Assembly (NCBI RefSeq): GCF_013404075.1
Contig: NZ_JACBJQ010000027.1
Location: 1 to 64,000 of the forward strand
Source: Mycolicibacterium vinylchloridicum
GTDB lineage: Bacteria; Actinomycetota; Actinomycetes; Mycobacteriales; Mycobacteriaceae
Direction: 5' to 3'
DNA: 64,000 nucleotides
Made by a program: the position numbers and the translations under genes. The notes under the pieces are model-generated. The model did not search any database, had not been told where the DNA came from, and was given only the letters and a program-made list of their open reading frames with translations. The number at the start of each line of letters is the position of its first letter. The first letter of the stretch is position 1. Shown here one piece after another: positions 16,639-24,662 of this stretch.

Positions 16639-17460
16639 TCACATCACGGCGTGACCGGCATCGACCGGGAGTGCCACGCCGGTGATGTAGCGGGCTTTCG
16701 GACTCGCCAGCCACACAACGGCATTGGTGACGTCCTCCGCCTCGACGAAGGGGACCGGCAGCAGATTGGCCGACAATGCGGCGCCGTTGGGGTTCTCCTG
16801 GAATGTGCGCAGGGTGTGATCGTTGAGAATCATCGGGGTGCCGACTCCGCTGGGGTGCACGGTGTTGACCCGGATATTGTGCTGGGCATAGGCATTGGCC
16901 GCCGAGCGCATCAGCCCGACCACGCCGTGCTTGGCCGCGGCATAGGCGAACATCGCCGCGCTGCCGTCGCCGCCGCGGCCCACCAGCCCCTGTGCGGAAC
17001 TGGTCAGGATGATCGAGCCGCCGCGCCCCTTGCGGATGATCGAAGGCACCGTCGCCACGATCGTGTGCCACACGCCGCCCAGGTTGGTGTCGACAATGTC
17101 GCGGTACACCTGCTCGTCGACCGGATCTTTGAGCCCGATGGCCACCACTCCGGCGTTGGCCACGACGATGTCGATATCGCCGAGTGCGTCCACACCGCTC
17201 TGGACGCCGGTTCGTAAGGCGTCGAGGTCGCGGACGTCGGCGACCACCGGCACGATTCGCCTGCCCTGGGCCTCGACCAGCCGGACGGTCTCGTCGAGAT
17301 CCTCCTTGGTGCCCAGCGGATACGGGATCGAGTCGATGTCGGCGCAGCGGTCGATCGCGATGATATCGGCGCCCTCGGCGGCCAGTGCCACGGCGTGGCT
17401 CCTGCCCTGACCGCGGGCGGCGCCGGTGATTACTGCGACGGTGTCGATGAGCTCTGCCAC
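16639..17460 (-). CDS. Mycofactocin-coupled SDR family oxidoreductase
   Basis: This 273-residue SDR has TGAARGQGRSHA at the cofactor site, an insertion after beta-2 (IDRCADIDSIPYPLGTKEDLDETV) typical of the mycofactocin-associated subgroup that keeps NAD bound, NAGV, catalytic Ser in TSSAQG and YAAAKHGVVG. Such enzymes oxidise alcohols and need the redox cofactor mycofactocin for turnover. GTG 17460 is used as start because TAGAGT lies 8 nt upstream. It is divergent from the TetR gene and faces the Rieske operon, so it probably belongs to the same pathway. Confidence 0.85.
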   Translation of the reverse strand: MAELIDTVAVITGAARGQGRSHAVALAAEGADIIAIDRCADIDSIPYPLGTKEDLDETVRLVEAQGRRIVPVVADVRDLDALRTGVQSGVDALGDIDIVVANAGVVAIGLKDPVDEQVYRDIVDTNLGGVWHTIVATVPSIIRKGRGGSIILTSSAQGLVGRGGDGSAAMFAYAAAKHGVVGLMRSAANAYAQHNIRVNTVHPSGVGTPMILNDHTLRTFQENPNGAALSANLLPVPFVEAEDVTNAVVWLASPKARYITGVALPVDAGHAVM

Positions 17461-17468
17461 GACGCGGA

Positions 17469-17474
17469 CTCTAA
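17469..17474 (-). promoter_or_regulatory. -10 element TAGAGT, leaderless start of mycofactocin-type SDR
   Basis: TAGAGT on the - strand ends 8 nt before GTG 17460, without a ribosome site. It lies in the 51-bp divergent spacer with the TetR gene, so binding there could control both. Confidence 0.5.
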
Positions 17475-17511
17475 CCGATCCGGCCGCGACTGTGAGAAGC
17501 TTCCAGCAGCG

Positions 17512-18156
17512 ATGGCGAAACCCAAAGGTGCAGCGTCGGCCAACTCCTCGTTCCTCGGTCGGCCGGTCGGCGCCAACAGTGAAGAGACGAGGCGGCGGAT
17601 CCTCGAGGCGACCATGCGCTGTGTCGCGGAGGTCGGCTACTCGAAGACGACGATTCGCGAGATCGCGCGTCAGGCGAAGATGACCAGCGGCAGTCTCTAC
17701 CATTACTTCCCGAACAAGGCCGAGCTCGTCAAAGCGACGTTCGACGAGGTCGCGACCATCGCCGTGCCACGCTTGGAGCAGGCCGCCGGACAGAACGCCG
17801 CCACCCTCGACAAACTGATGGCTGTGCTCGACGAGAGTGTCCAGGTGATGCGCGATTACCCGCTGGCGGTCGCCTTCGACAGAGCCATCCGCGCGGAGAG
17901 CCCGCAGCATCTGCACCTTGCCGAGACCAGCGACACCCGGTTCGTCGCACTGCGCAACCTGATCCGCGACATTCTCGAACGGGGCGTCCAGGACCAGGAA
18001 CTGGGCCGCGATGTGGACGTGGAGAGCGCGGCCAACGCCGTGTACATGGTCTTCCGGGGCTTGAACGAATACGCCGCCAGCGCACCGCCACCCGGGGAAT
18101 ACCTGGCCACCGTGGCCGCGCTCAAACAGCTTCTGCGCGGCCAGCTCTTCACCTAG
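17512..18156 (+). CDS. TetR-family regulator of the Rieske/GMC island
   Basis: This 214-residue protein has a 25-residue polar N-terminal tail, then HTH residues about 30-70 (EVGYSKTTIREIARQAKMTSGSLYHYFPNKAELV) of canonical TetR type and a helical ligand domain. ATG 17512 is the first start that leaves the divergent SDR promoter free. It lies between the mycofactocin SDR gene (divergent) and the amidohydrolase end of the catabolic operon (convergent, 4-bp overlap). It is the obvious candidate regulator for both; this is inference from location. Confidence 0.87.
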   Translation: MAKPKGAASANSSFLGRPVGANSEETRRRILEATMRCVAEVGYSKTTIREIARQAKMTSGSLYHYFPNKAELVKATFDEVATIAVPRLEQAAGQNAATLDKLMAVLDESVQVMRDYPLAVAFDRAIRAESPQHLHLAETSDTRFVALRNLIRDILERGVQDQELGRDVDVESAANAVYMVFRGLNEYAASAPPPGEYLATVAALKQLLRGQLFT

Positions 18157-18923
18157 AGCCGGTAGAACATCCGCGCGTTCGTCTCGAGAACCGCCTCGGC
18201 GTGCTCGCCGCCGACCGCATCGGCGACGCGGTCGATGTCGCTGTCCTGGAACGGAATCGCTGCGCGGGTCGACGGCAGGTCGCTGCCGAAGATCAGCGCG
18301 GCGGGGTTCACGCCGACGATCGTGCGCATCAGGGCGTCGGGGTCGGTCACGCTGATCCGCCCGGCGAGGGCGTCTCCTTCGCCTCCGGCGAATCGGGTTG
18401 CCTTGACCACAGTTCCGGCTTCGACCAGGCGCAGCAGCGGTCCGGTGTCGTCCGACATCGCCAGGTGGTCGATGCTCACCTGCGGCAGGGCGGCCAGTGT
18501 GGCCTCCAGTTCGGGCAGGTCGGCGGCGTCGAGATAGAACTCGGAATGCCAGCCGGCGACCTCGTGCACACGTCGCGCCAGGGTGTCGACGTGCTCCGAA
18601 GTGGCCGACCCGCCGCGATACAGGTTGAAGCGTACTGCGCGGACACCGGCACGATCCAACGCCAGGATGTCGTCGTCGGCCGTGTCGACGGGAATCTGCG
18701 TGACTCCCACGAAGCCCGGACCCAGCTGTGCCAGAGCGTCTTTCAGATACTCTTGGTCGAATCCCTGAAATGAGCCGCTGACCACCGCGCCGCCCGTGAC
18801 TTGCAGCGCGCCGACACGCTGTAGGTAGTCGGCGGTGGTGAACGAATCAGGCAGGTAACCGTTGTTGGGCACCAACGGAAATCGGGAATCGATGATGTGG
18901 AAGTGCGCGTCGAAGACGTTCAT
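18153..18923 (-). CDS. Amidohydrolase-family TIM-barrel protein (COG3618)
   Basis: This 256-residue protein starts with the metal motif FDAHFHI (HxH on strand 1) and has IDHLAMS and FGSDLPSTR (strand-8 Asp) later, typical of the amidohydrolase-2 group that includes lactonases and decarboxylases of ring-cleavage products. The length fits. Its ATG overlaps the stop of the GMC gene (ATGA), making it the last gene of a six-gene operon. A plausible role is hydrolysis of a lactone or decarboxylation after oxidation; the substrate is unknown. Confidence 0.8.
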   Translation of the reverse strand: MNVFDAHFHIIDSRFPLVPNNGYLPDSFTTADYLQRVGALQVTGGAVVSGSFQGFDQEYLKDALAQLGPGFVGVTQIPVDTADDDILALDRAGVRAVRFNLYRGGSATSEHVDTLARRVHEVAGWHSEFYLDAADLPELEATLAALPQVSIDHLAMSDDTGPLLRLVEAGTVVKATRFAGGEGDALAGRISVTDPDALMRTIVGVNPAALIFGSDLPSTRAAIPFQDSDIDRVADAVGGEHAEAVLETNARMFYRL

Positions 18924-20482
18924 GTGGCGGCTTGGATGAAGTCGGCACAGCGTTCACCGACCATGATCGCCGGAGCGTTGGTGTTGGCCCGGGGAATGCA
19001 CGGGAACACCGACGCGTCGGCAACCCGCAAGCCGTCGACGCCACGCACTTTCAGCTTCTCGTCCAGGACGCTGCCCGCATCGGTGCCCATCGCCGCCGAG
19101 CAGGCGGGGTGGCCGGTGGTTGCCACCGAACTGCGCACCCACGCCTCGATCTGAGCATCGGTGACCACGTCGGGACCGGGGTTCAGTTCGGTGGTGATGA
19201 CCGAGCCGAATGGCTCGGCGGCGACGATCTCCCGAGTGCGACGCACCACCCGGACGAACGCTTGCACATCGTCAGGATGGGCCAGGGTGTTCAGCCGGAT
19301 CTCCGGCGCATCACGGGGATCCGCGGACTGAGCCAGCACCGTGCCGCGGCTCTTCGGCGTCCAGTACGACTGCAGCACCGAGGACGCGCGGCGCAGTTCG
19401 CGCTCCATCGCGGCGAGGTTCACGTAGCTGGGGGAGTGGATCAACTGGAAGTCCGGTGCGGGCAGGTCCGGGTGCGACCGGATGTGCGCGAGGGCCTCCA
19501 TCGCGTTGCTGGTCATCTTGCCGGTTCGGCGAAACACCCAGCGCAACAACCACTGCGGCTTCTGCGCATCGGAGAGTCCGACGAAGCCGGGATGAACGTC
19601 CCAGCTCATCGCCGTCGCGGGATGGTCGGTGAGATTGGTTCCCACCCTGGGGCTTTCGGCGATCGGTTCGATACCGATGGCACGCAGATGGTCGGCCGCG
19701 CCGATGCCGGACAGCTGTAACAGCTGAGGTGTCCCGTACGCGCCTGCCGAGAGGATCACCTCGCGGTTCGCACCGGCGATCACCCGCTGTCCCTTGCGTT
19801 CGTACTCCACGCCGATCACCCGGCCGCCGCGGATGACCACCCGGTGCACGAGGGCTCCGGTCAGCACGGTGAAGTTCGGGCGGCGGCGTGCCGGGCGAAG
19901 ATACGCCCGTGCGGTGTTCCAGCGCTGGCCCTTCCACACCGTCACCGGCGCGATGGACGTCCCGTCGAGATCCGGTCCGCCGAGGTCCTCGTTCGCGGAG
20001 ACACCCGCGGCCCTGGCCGCCGAAATCCACCGGGTGGAGGTGACATCGGGCTCGGCCAGCCGGGTCACGCGCACCGGTCCCGAGGTCCCGTGTGCCGGGC
20101 CGCCGAGATAGTGCGACTCGATGCGGCGGAACACCGGCTCGACATCGGACCAATTCCAGCCGGGCAGCTGCCAGCCGTCGTAGTCGAGCCGGGTGCCCCG
20201 CACCCACACCATCGCGTTCATCGAACTGGTGCCGCCCAGCACCCGGCCGCGGGGTTGTGGAATGACACGGTCGTCGCACGCTGGTTCGGGGACCGAACGG
20301 TAGTCCCAGTCGGTCGGGCCGCCCATCTGCGCGGCGAAGGCCAGCGGTGCCCGGACCGTCAACCGCCGATCGGACCCGCCGGCTTCCAGCAGCAGGACGC
20401 GCGATGTTCCGGCCGCCAGGCGGCCGGCCAGCGCACAGCCCGCCGAGCCGGCGTCGATCACGATGTAGTCGTAGTCGGGCAC
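18920..20482 (-). CDS. GMC-family flavoprotein oxidoreductase with altered FAD motif
   Basis: This 520-residue glucose-methanol-choline oxidoreductase has GMC signature 1 (RGRVLGGTSSMNAMVWVRG), signature 2 (GAYGTPQLLQLSGIG), the active-site His in TTGHPACSAAMG and the C-terminal NTNAPAIMVGER. The N-terminal dinucleotide motif reads IDAGSAG rather than IGAGSAG: residue 10, normally the first glycine of GxGxxG, is Asp. One GGC-to-GAC change would explain it. The enzyme class oxidises alcohols with FAD. The start is GTG 20482, overlapping the ferredoxin stop by one base (TAGTG). Confidence 0.85.
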   Translation of the reverse strand: MPDYDYIVIDAGSAGCALAGRLAAGTSRVLLLEAGGSDRRLTVRAPLAFAAQMGGPTDWDYRSVPEPACDDRVIPQPRGRVLGGTSSMNAMVWVRGTRLDYDGWQLPGWNWSDVEPVFRRIESHYLGGPAHGTSGPVRVTRLAEPDVTSTRWISAARAAGVSANEDLGGPDLDGTSIAPVTVWKGQRWNTARAYLRPARRRPNFTVLTGALVHRVVIRGGRVIGVEYERKGQRVIAGANREVILSAGAYGTPQLLQLSGIGAADHLRAIGIEPIAESPRVGTNLTDHPATAMSWDVHPGFVGLSDAQKPQWLLRWVFRRTGKMTSNAMEALAHIRSHPDLPAPDFQLIHSPSYVNLAAMERELRRASSVLQSYWTPKSRGTVLAQSADPRDAPEIRLNTLAHPDDVQAFVRVVRRTREIVAAEPFGSVITTELNPGPDVVTDAQIEAWVRSSVATTGHPACSAAMGTDAGSVLDEKLKVRGVDGLRVADASVFPCIPRANTNAPAIMVGERCADFIQAAT

Positions 20483-20673
20483 TAGCCTTCCGCGCTGATC
20501 GCGTGCTCGGGGCAGTCTCCCACGGCCTTGACGACGAGATCTCGGTACTGGTCCGGGATCTCGTCAAGCACCACTTCGGCATAGCCGTCCGGAGTCCAGG
20601 CGAAGACCTCCGCGCACGTCGACACGCAGTCGCCGTGCCCGGCGCAGCGGTCGGAATCGACAGCGGCCTTCAT
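20482..20673 (-). CDS. Small 3Fe-4S-type ferredoxin
   Basis: This 63-residue ferredoxin has cysteines in the pattern C-x5-C-x3-C...C-P (CAGHGDCVSTC and DCPEHAI). The first, second and last fit single-cluster 3Fe-4S ferredoxins that feed mycobacterial P450s and oxygenases. The third Cys lies where Ala is common and might allow a different cluster. It starts at ATG 20673, 13 bp after the preceding NTF2-like gene. Placed between a Rieske oxygenase and a GMC oxidoreductase, it probably carries electrons to the oxygenase. Confidence 0.82.
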   Translation of the reverse strand: MKAAVDSDRCAGHGDCVSTCAEVFAWTPDGYAEVVLDEIPDQYRDLVVKAVGDCPEHAISAEG

Positions 20674-20686
20674 CGGTCCCCAATCG

Positions 20687-21112
20687 TCAGATCTCGACAC
20701 CCTCGTAGCTGGCGAGCATATCGGGATCCGGCAGCGCCATTTGCAGATATACGTCGATGCGGGTGATCTTTCCCGCCGTGTCGAATTCGTACACCGACAG
20801 CGAATTGACCGAGTTGCTGAACTCGCCGATTCTGCTGCGCTCTTCGAGCTCCAGGAACACCACATTGCCGACCTCGGTGACCCGCTTGAACGAAGAGTCC
20901 CACTCCGATGACGTCGCCCAGTTGGTCAGGAAGCTGACGTACTCGGCCCAGTTCATCACCTCTTTGAAGTTGCCCACCCGGACAAAGTTCGCGGTGTCGA
21001 TCAGGTCGGCCAGCGGTGACCAGCTCTCGGTGGTGAAGCCCGGTTGCTTGGCCTCGTCGACCAACCGCTTCATCAGCGCGCTGTAGTCGAGCACGGTCGC
21101 CGACAACGTCAT
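20687..21112 (-). CDS. NTF2-fold (SnoaL-like) protein, second copy
   Basis: This 141-residue protein has features of the SnoaL/NTF2 cone fold: an N-terminal helix, a central TNWATSSEWDSSFKRVTEVGNVVFLELEE and the C-terminal strand pattern YEFDTAGKITRIDVYLQ, common to SnoaL-like enzymes. It starts with ATG 21112, overlapping the previous stop by one base (TGATG). No catalytic residues can be assigned. In ring-hydroxylating oxygenases the beta subunit has this fold, so it may be a structural partner of the Rieske protein. Confidence 0.7.
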   Translation of the reverse strand: MTLSATVLDYSALMKRLVDEAKQPGFTTESWSPLADLIDTANFVRVGNFKEVMNWAEYVSFLTNWATSSEWDSSFKRVTEVGNVVFLELEERSRIGEFSNSVNSLSVYEFDTAGKITRIDVYLQMALPDPDMLASYEGVEI

Positions 21113-21639
21113 CAGACGGTCAATCCCTCTTCGGCCAGCCGGCGCTCCAGTGCGTCGGTGTACTCGTGGGTGCCGTGGAATGGCCCGTGCACGCCGATCG
21201 CGACATCGAGGAAGTCGCTGTACTCGCCGTTGACGTGGGTCTCCCAGCGCATGACTTCGCCGTCGTCGTTGGTGTCGACGAAACTGTATGAGTAGAAGCC
21301 CATTACGGTGCCGTCGGCCTTGTTGGTGCCTTGCCAGCGGGTCTTCATCACGAAGCCGTTGTCTGCCGCCCAGTGCCGGAAGTCGACGGGCTTCCAGTCC
21401 GGGAATCGCAGCGAGTACACCTTGGCCTCCATCGTCGAGGCGCGGGCGGATTCTTCGGGGAACTCGCTGAGCTTGAAGGCTTCGTCACCGGTGAAGTAGG
21501 GCGAGGCGTACATGCAGTCGGGATGGAACTTCCAGACCTCCACGAACTTTTCGCCGTCCTGTACACCCTGGCGCAGATAGGCGTCTCCGTAGGCCTGAGC
21601 CATCCGGTTGTGCAGGGCAATGCGTTCTTCGAGGTTCAC
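21112..21639 (-). CDS. NTF2-fold (SnoaL-like) protein, first copy
   Basis: This 175-residue protein is encoded directly after the Rieske oxygenase with a GTGA overlap. It contains several aromatic-lined strands (FVMKTRWQGTNKADGTVMGFYSYSFVDTNDDGEVMRWETHVN) and GPFHGTHEY near the end, consistent with an NTF2-like cavity. It is diverged from the second copy, so the pair is not a recent duplication. A role as oxygenase partner, isomerase or hydratase in the same pathway is possible; its specific function is unknown. Confidence 0.65.
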   Translation of the reverse strand: MNLEERIALHNRMAQAYGDAYLRQGVQDGEKFVEVWKFHPDCMYASPYFTGDEAFKLSEFPEESARASTMEAKVYSLRFPDWKPVDFRHWAADNGFVMKTRWQGTNKADGTVMGFYSYSFVDTNDDGEVMRWETHVNGEYSDFLDVAIGVHGPFHGTHEYTDALERRLAEEGLTV

Positions 21640-22988
21640 CTGGTTTCCTTTCCGGCCATCCAGCGATCCAGTGTGTCGTGGAATTTGGCGACGACGACTT
21701 CTTCGGTCACCAGCATCAGGTGATCCAGACCCTGGTTGCGCAGACCTGCCTGCTGGCGCTGCATCTGTTCGTAATCTTGTTGCAGCGCTTCGAAATACTT
21801 GTAACTACCGGGTGTGTCGACCTCGATCAGGTCTACCGTGAAGGCGTCGGCCATCTCCGGCGGCAGGTACATGTAGCTGGCCACGTGCCAGATGCACCGG
21901 TTGGGGTCGCCGTCGGGGTGCGGCATCGACAGGATCACGTGACACTCGCCGGCCCGGATGGTCATCATGAAGTTGGGGAACAGGAACCAGCCGTGGTTGT
22001 CGCTCATCTGGGCGTCGGTCAGGCCGCTGACGTCCAGGCCCATCTCGGTCAGGTGCGCGCGGGTGGCCTTCTGCAGCAGCGTGCGGGCCGTGACACCGTC
22101 GGGAAAGTCGACGGACCCGTCGGCTGCGGTGTACTGCTTGACGAGTTCTTGGAAGCGCGGGATCACCGCGACCGTCCCCGGGAAGGTCTCGGGCAGGGCG
22201 AGTGTCCCCTCCACCTGCTTCTCGGGCGTCGCCCCGACGACCTCGAACGGCGCCATCGCGATGCCGTGGTTCTCGAAGAACCTATAGCGCGTGGTCTCCG
22301 GCTGGATGTTGAGCACCGCCAGCAATTGCGGATGCACACCGTTGACGTGGTAGCCCTCGTTGAAGGCGTCCATCACCACTTTCCAGTTGCAGTCCAGCGC
22401 CTCTCGCACATTCATCACCGTCGACATCTGCTCGAGGTGGTACGGCGCGAGAGTCGCCATCGCCTCCTGGCCGAGCCAGTCCGCCAGCGGCGCTGCGCCG
22501 GGGTCGGGGTTGAGGAAGACGAACCCGCCGAAGGTGTCGACGGGCACCTCGATCAGGCTGTTCTCGCTTTTGTCCAGGGGGCCCGCCTGCGCTTCACGCA
22601 GCAGTCCCTTGAGCTTGCCGTCGAGGTCGTAGGACCACAGGTGGTACTGGCACAGGAATCCGCGCTTGGCGTTGCCGGTGCCCTGGCACAGGGCATTCCC
22701 GCGGTGCCGGCAGGCGTTGACGAATCCGCGCAGATTCTCGTCCTTGCCGCGCACGATGATGAAGGACTGGTCGTAGATCGTGTGGACTTTCCAGTCGCCC
22801 ACCTTCGGCAGCTCGTCGGTGCGGCCGGCGACCTGCCAGGTCTTCATCCAGATCGCTGCCCGCTCGCGCTCGGCGTACTCGCGACTGCGGTAGCGATCCG
22901 TCGAGATCCGCACGTTGAAGCGGCCCGCCAGATCGTCGAGGCCGGGGGCGTGGTCAACCCACTCTCCGGGTAGGGCGGTTGACGTCAT
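21636..22988 (-). CDS. Rieske non-heme iron oxygenase, alpha subunit
   Basis: This 450-residue protein has the Rieske cluster motifs CRHRG and CQYH (residues about 85-110, C-x-H-x17-C-x2-H). The catalytic iron region DAFNEGYHVNGVHP near residue 200 supplies the bridging Asp and two His, and the third ligand is expected in the C-terminal half. This is the oxygenase component of an aromatic or alicyclic ring-hydroxylating system. ATG 22988 is chosen because AAGGA lies 8 nt upstream; a start at 23018 would fall in the palindrome. No reductase gene is adjacent; the operon's ferredoxin may serve it. It heads a six-gene operon. Confidence 0.88.
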   Translation of the reverse strand: MTSTALPGEWVDHAPGLDDLAGRFNVRISTDRYRSREYAERERAAIWMKTWQVAGRTDELPKVGDWKVHTIYDQSFIIVRGKDENLRGFVNACRHRGNALCQGTGNAKRGFLCQYHLWSYDLDGKLKGLLREAQAGPLDKSENSLIEVPVDTFGGFVFLNPDPGAAPLADWLGQEAMATLAPYHLEQMSTVMNVREALDCNWKVVMDAFNEGYHVNGVHPQLLAVLNIQPETTRYRFFENHGIAMAPFEVVGATPEKQVEGTLALPETFPGTVAVIPRFQELVKQYTAADGSVDFPDGVTARTLLQKATRAHLTEMGLDVSGLTDAQMSDNHGWFLFPNFMMTIRAGECHVILSMPHPDGDPNRCIWHVASYMYLPPEMADAFTVDLIEVDTPGSYKYFEALQQDYEQMQRQQAGLRNQGLDHLMLVTEEVVVAKFHDTLDRWMAGKETR

Positions 22989-23010
22989 CGGTGATCCTTC
23001 CGCGGAAGCA

Positions 23011-23030
23011 TTAATCAATCATTTGATTAA
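23011..23030. promoter_or_regulatory. Perfect 20-bp palindrome TTAATCAA-TCAT-TTGATTAA
   Basis: Eight-base arms are perfectly complementary around TCAT, 23 bp before the Rieske start codon, in a stretch that is strikingly AT-rich for this genome. The size fits a TetR-dimer operator covering the promoter of the Rieske operon. The divergent SDR/TetR spacer (17461-17511) has no copy. Confidence 0.65.
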
Positions 23031-23078
23031 TTATTCGCGCTGTCAAGGTCTGGCGCGGTTTCGTGCGCAGTGCGCTCG

Positions 23079-23717
23079 TCAGCGCGCCGAAGACCGCCAC
23101 GCGCGCGGCATCGCGACACCCGCCGAACGCAGTTCGAGAGCGGCCAACCCGCGAATCGCATACGGGTCCTCGCGCCGCCACGCCCCGACCGGGTCGAAGC
23201 TGACCTCGGTGAGCCTGCGCAGGGGCCGGTTGGCCAGCGCCCGCAGTGCCAGCAGCTGTTCACCCGCGGGAGTTCCGGCCAGCATGATCACCGTCCACTT
23301 CCGGCGGAAGAACCGGATGCGCAGGAACAGCCACGGCATCCCGATCGCGAGAATCGGCGGCGCGGCCACCGCGATACCCAGCAGCACCGCCAGCCATGAG
23401 GCTGTGGTGTCCAGGTTGTGGCCAGCGCCGGCGAGGTCGAGCGCGTACTCGCTGGCCGCTCGCAGCGGCTTGGCGACGGTATCCCCGATCAGCGGGACCC
23501 CGTCCGCGCTGTCGCCGGCCGAATGCAGGTTGTCGGAGATCCCGGTGGCACCGTCTTTGACCTGGCGGCCCACCTCGGCGATCGTCGCGACCGCGGCATG
23601 CACCGCCAGTCCGACGAGCACCCACACGGTGATCCACGATGCGACCAGCAGGTCGGTGACCAACTGCACCAGCAGTCGACCCGGGGTGGTGGCATAAGGC
23701 AGATACCGCGATCTCAT
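23079..23717 (-). CDS. Conserved two-TM membrane protein (Rv0779c-like)
   Basis: This 212-residue protein has a first hydrophobic segment near residues 17-50, a polar loop with repeated small residues (LHSAGDSADGVPLIGDTVAKPL) and a second segment near 105-135, then a basic cytoplasmic tail. No enzymatic motif is seen. It is divergent from purC across 51 bp, the position of Rv0779c in M. tuberculosis. ATG 23717 is the first start outside purC; a longer frame that reads into purC is spurious. Confidence 0.75.
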   Translation of the reverse strand: MRSRYLPYATTPGRLLVQLVTDLLVASWITVWVLVGLAVHAAVATIAEVGRQVKDGATGISDNLHSAGDSADGVPLIGDTVAKPLRAASEYALDLAGAGHNLDTTASWLAVLLGIAVAAPPILAIGMPWLFLRIRFFRRKWTVIMLAGTPAGEQLLALRALANRPLRRLTEVSFDPVGAWRREDPYAIRGLAALELRSAGVAMPRAWRSSAR

Positions 23718-23756
23718 GGCTCGATCCCAGCACAGTCCCGCCGCGTCAGCGGCCGA

Positions 23757-23762
23757 TAGGCT
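23757..23762 (+). promoter_or_regulatory. -10 element TAGGCT of purC
   Basis: TAGGCT ends 6 nt before ATG 23769, with no ribosome site between, indicating a leaderless transcript. Confidence 0.5.
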
Positions 23763-23768
23763 GACGCG

Positions 23769-24662
23769 ATGCGCCCTGCTCTGAGCGACTATCAACACCT
23801 GGCCAGCGGGAAGGTTCGCGAGATCTATTCCATCGACGACGAGCATCTGTTGTTCGTCGCCAGCGACCGGATCTCGGCGTACGACTACATCCTGGACAGC
23901 CTCATCCCCGATAAGGGCCGCATCCTCACCGCGATGAGCGTGTTCTTCTTCGACTACATCGACGCCCCCAATCACCTGGCCGGGCCGCCCGACGATCCCC
24001 GCATCCCCGACGAGGTACTGGGCCGCGCGCTCGTTGTCCGCCGGCTGGAGATGGTGCCCATCGAATGTGTCGCCCGCGGCTACCTCACCGGCTCGGGCCT
24101 GCTCGACTACCAGCGCGACGGCACGGTGTGCGGGATCGCACTGCCTCCCGGCCTGGGCGAGGCAAGCAAGTTCGACGAGCCGCTGTTCACCCCGGCGACC
24201 AAGGCCGAGTTCGGCGACCACGACGAGAACATCTCGTTCGAGAAGACCATCGAACTGGTCGGTGCCGTCCGCGCCAACCAGCTGCGGGAGCGCACCCTGC
24301 AGATCTACCTCCACGCCGCCGACCACGCGTGGGCGAAGGGCATCATCATCGCCGACACCAAGTTCGAGTTCGGCGTGGACGCCGACGACCGGGTGGTGCT
24401 GGCCGACGAGGTCTTCACTCCGGACTCGTCGCGGTACTGGCCGGCCGACACGTACAAGCAGGGAGTGGTGCAGCCCAGCTTCGACAAGCAGTTCGTCCGC
24501 AACTGGCTCACCGGAGAAGAATCGGGCTGGGACCGCTACGGTTCCGCCCCGCCACCGCCGTTGCCCGACGAGATCATCGAAGCCACCCGCGCCCGCTATA
24601 TCGAAGCCTACGAACGCATTTCAGGACTGTCGTTCGCCGACTGGATCGGACCCAAGCAGTGA
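23769..24662 (+). CDS. purC: SAICAR synthetase
   Basis: This 297-residue enzyme joins aspartate to CAIR in purine synthesis. ASGKVREIY at the N-terminus, SDRISAYDYIL, IECVARGYLTGSG, the signature IIIADTKFEFG and DEVFTPDSSRYW are all present; the length is typical of the longer actinobacterial form. Its stop overlaps the GTG of ptrB (GTGA), so the two are translationally coupled. Confidence 0.97.
   Translation: MRPALSDYQHLASGKVREIYSIDDEHLLFVASDRISAYDYILDSLIPDKGRILTAMSVFFFDYIDAPNHLAGPPDDPRIPDEVLGRALVVRRLEMVPIECVARGYLTGSGLLDYQRDGTVCGIALPPGLGEASKFDEPLFTPATKAEFGDHDENISFEKTIELVGAVRANQLRERTLQIYLHAADHAWAKGIIIADTKFEFGVDADDRVVLADEVFTPDSSRYWPADTYKQGVVQPSFDKQFVRNWLTGEESGWDRYGSAPPPPLPDEIIEATRARYIEAYERISGLSFADWIGPKQ

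Noticed and set aside
17461..17511. Second copy of the Rieske-operon palindrome
   Set aside because: The spacer between the SDR and TetR genes was compared with TTAATCAATCATTTGATTAA by eye and no half-site was found.
24065..24658. N-terminal extension of ptrB through purC
   Set aside because: The frame is open only because of codon bias in purC; GTG 24659 gives the normal length and the usual GTGA overlap.
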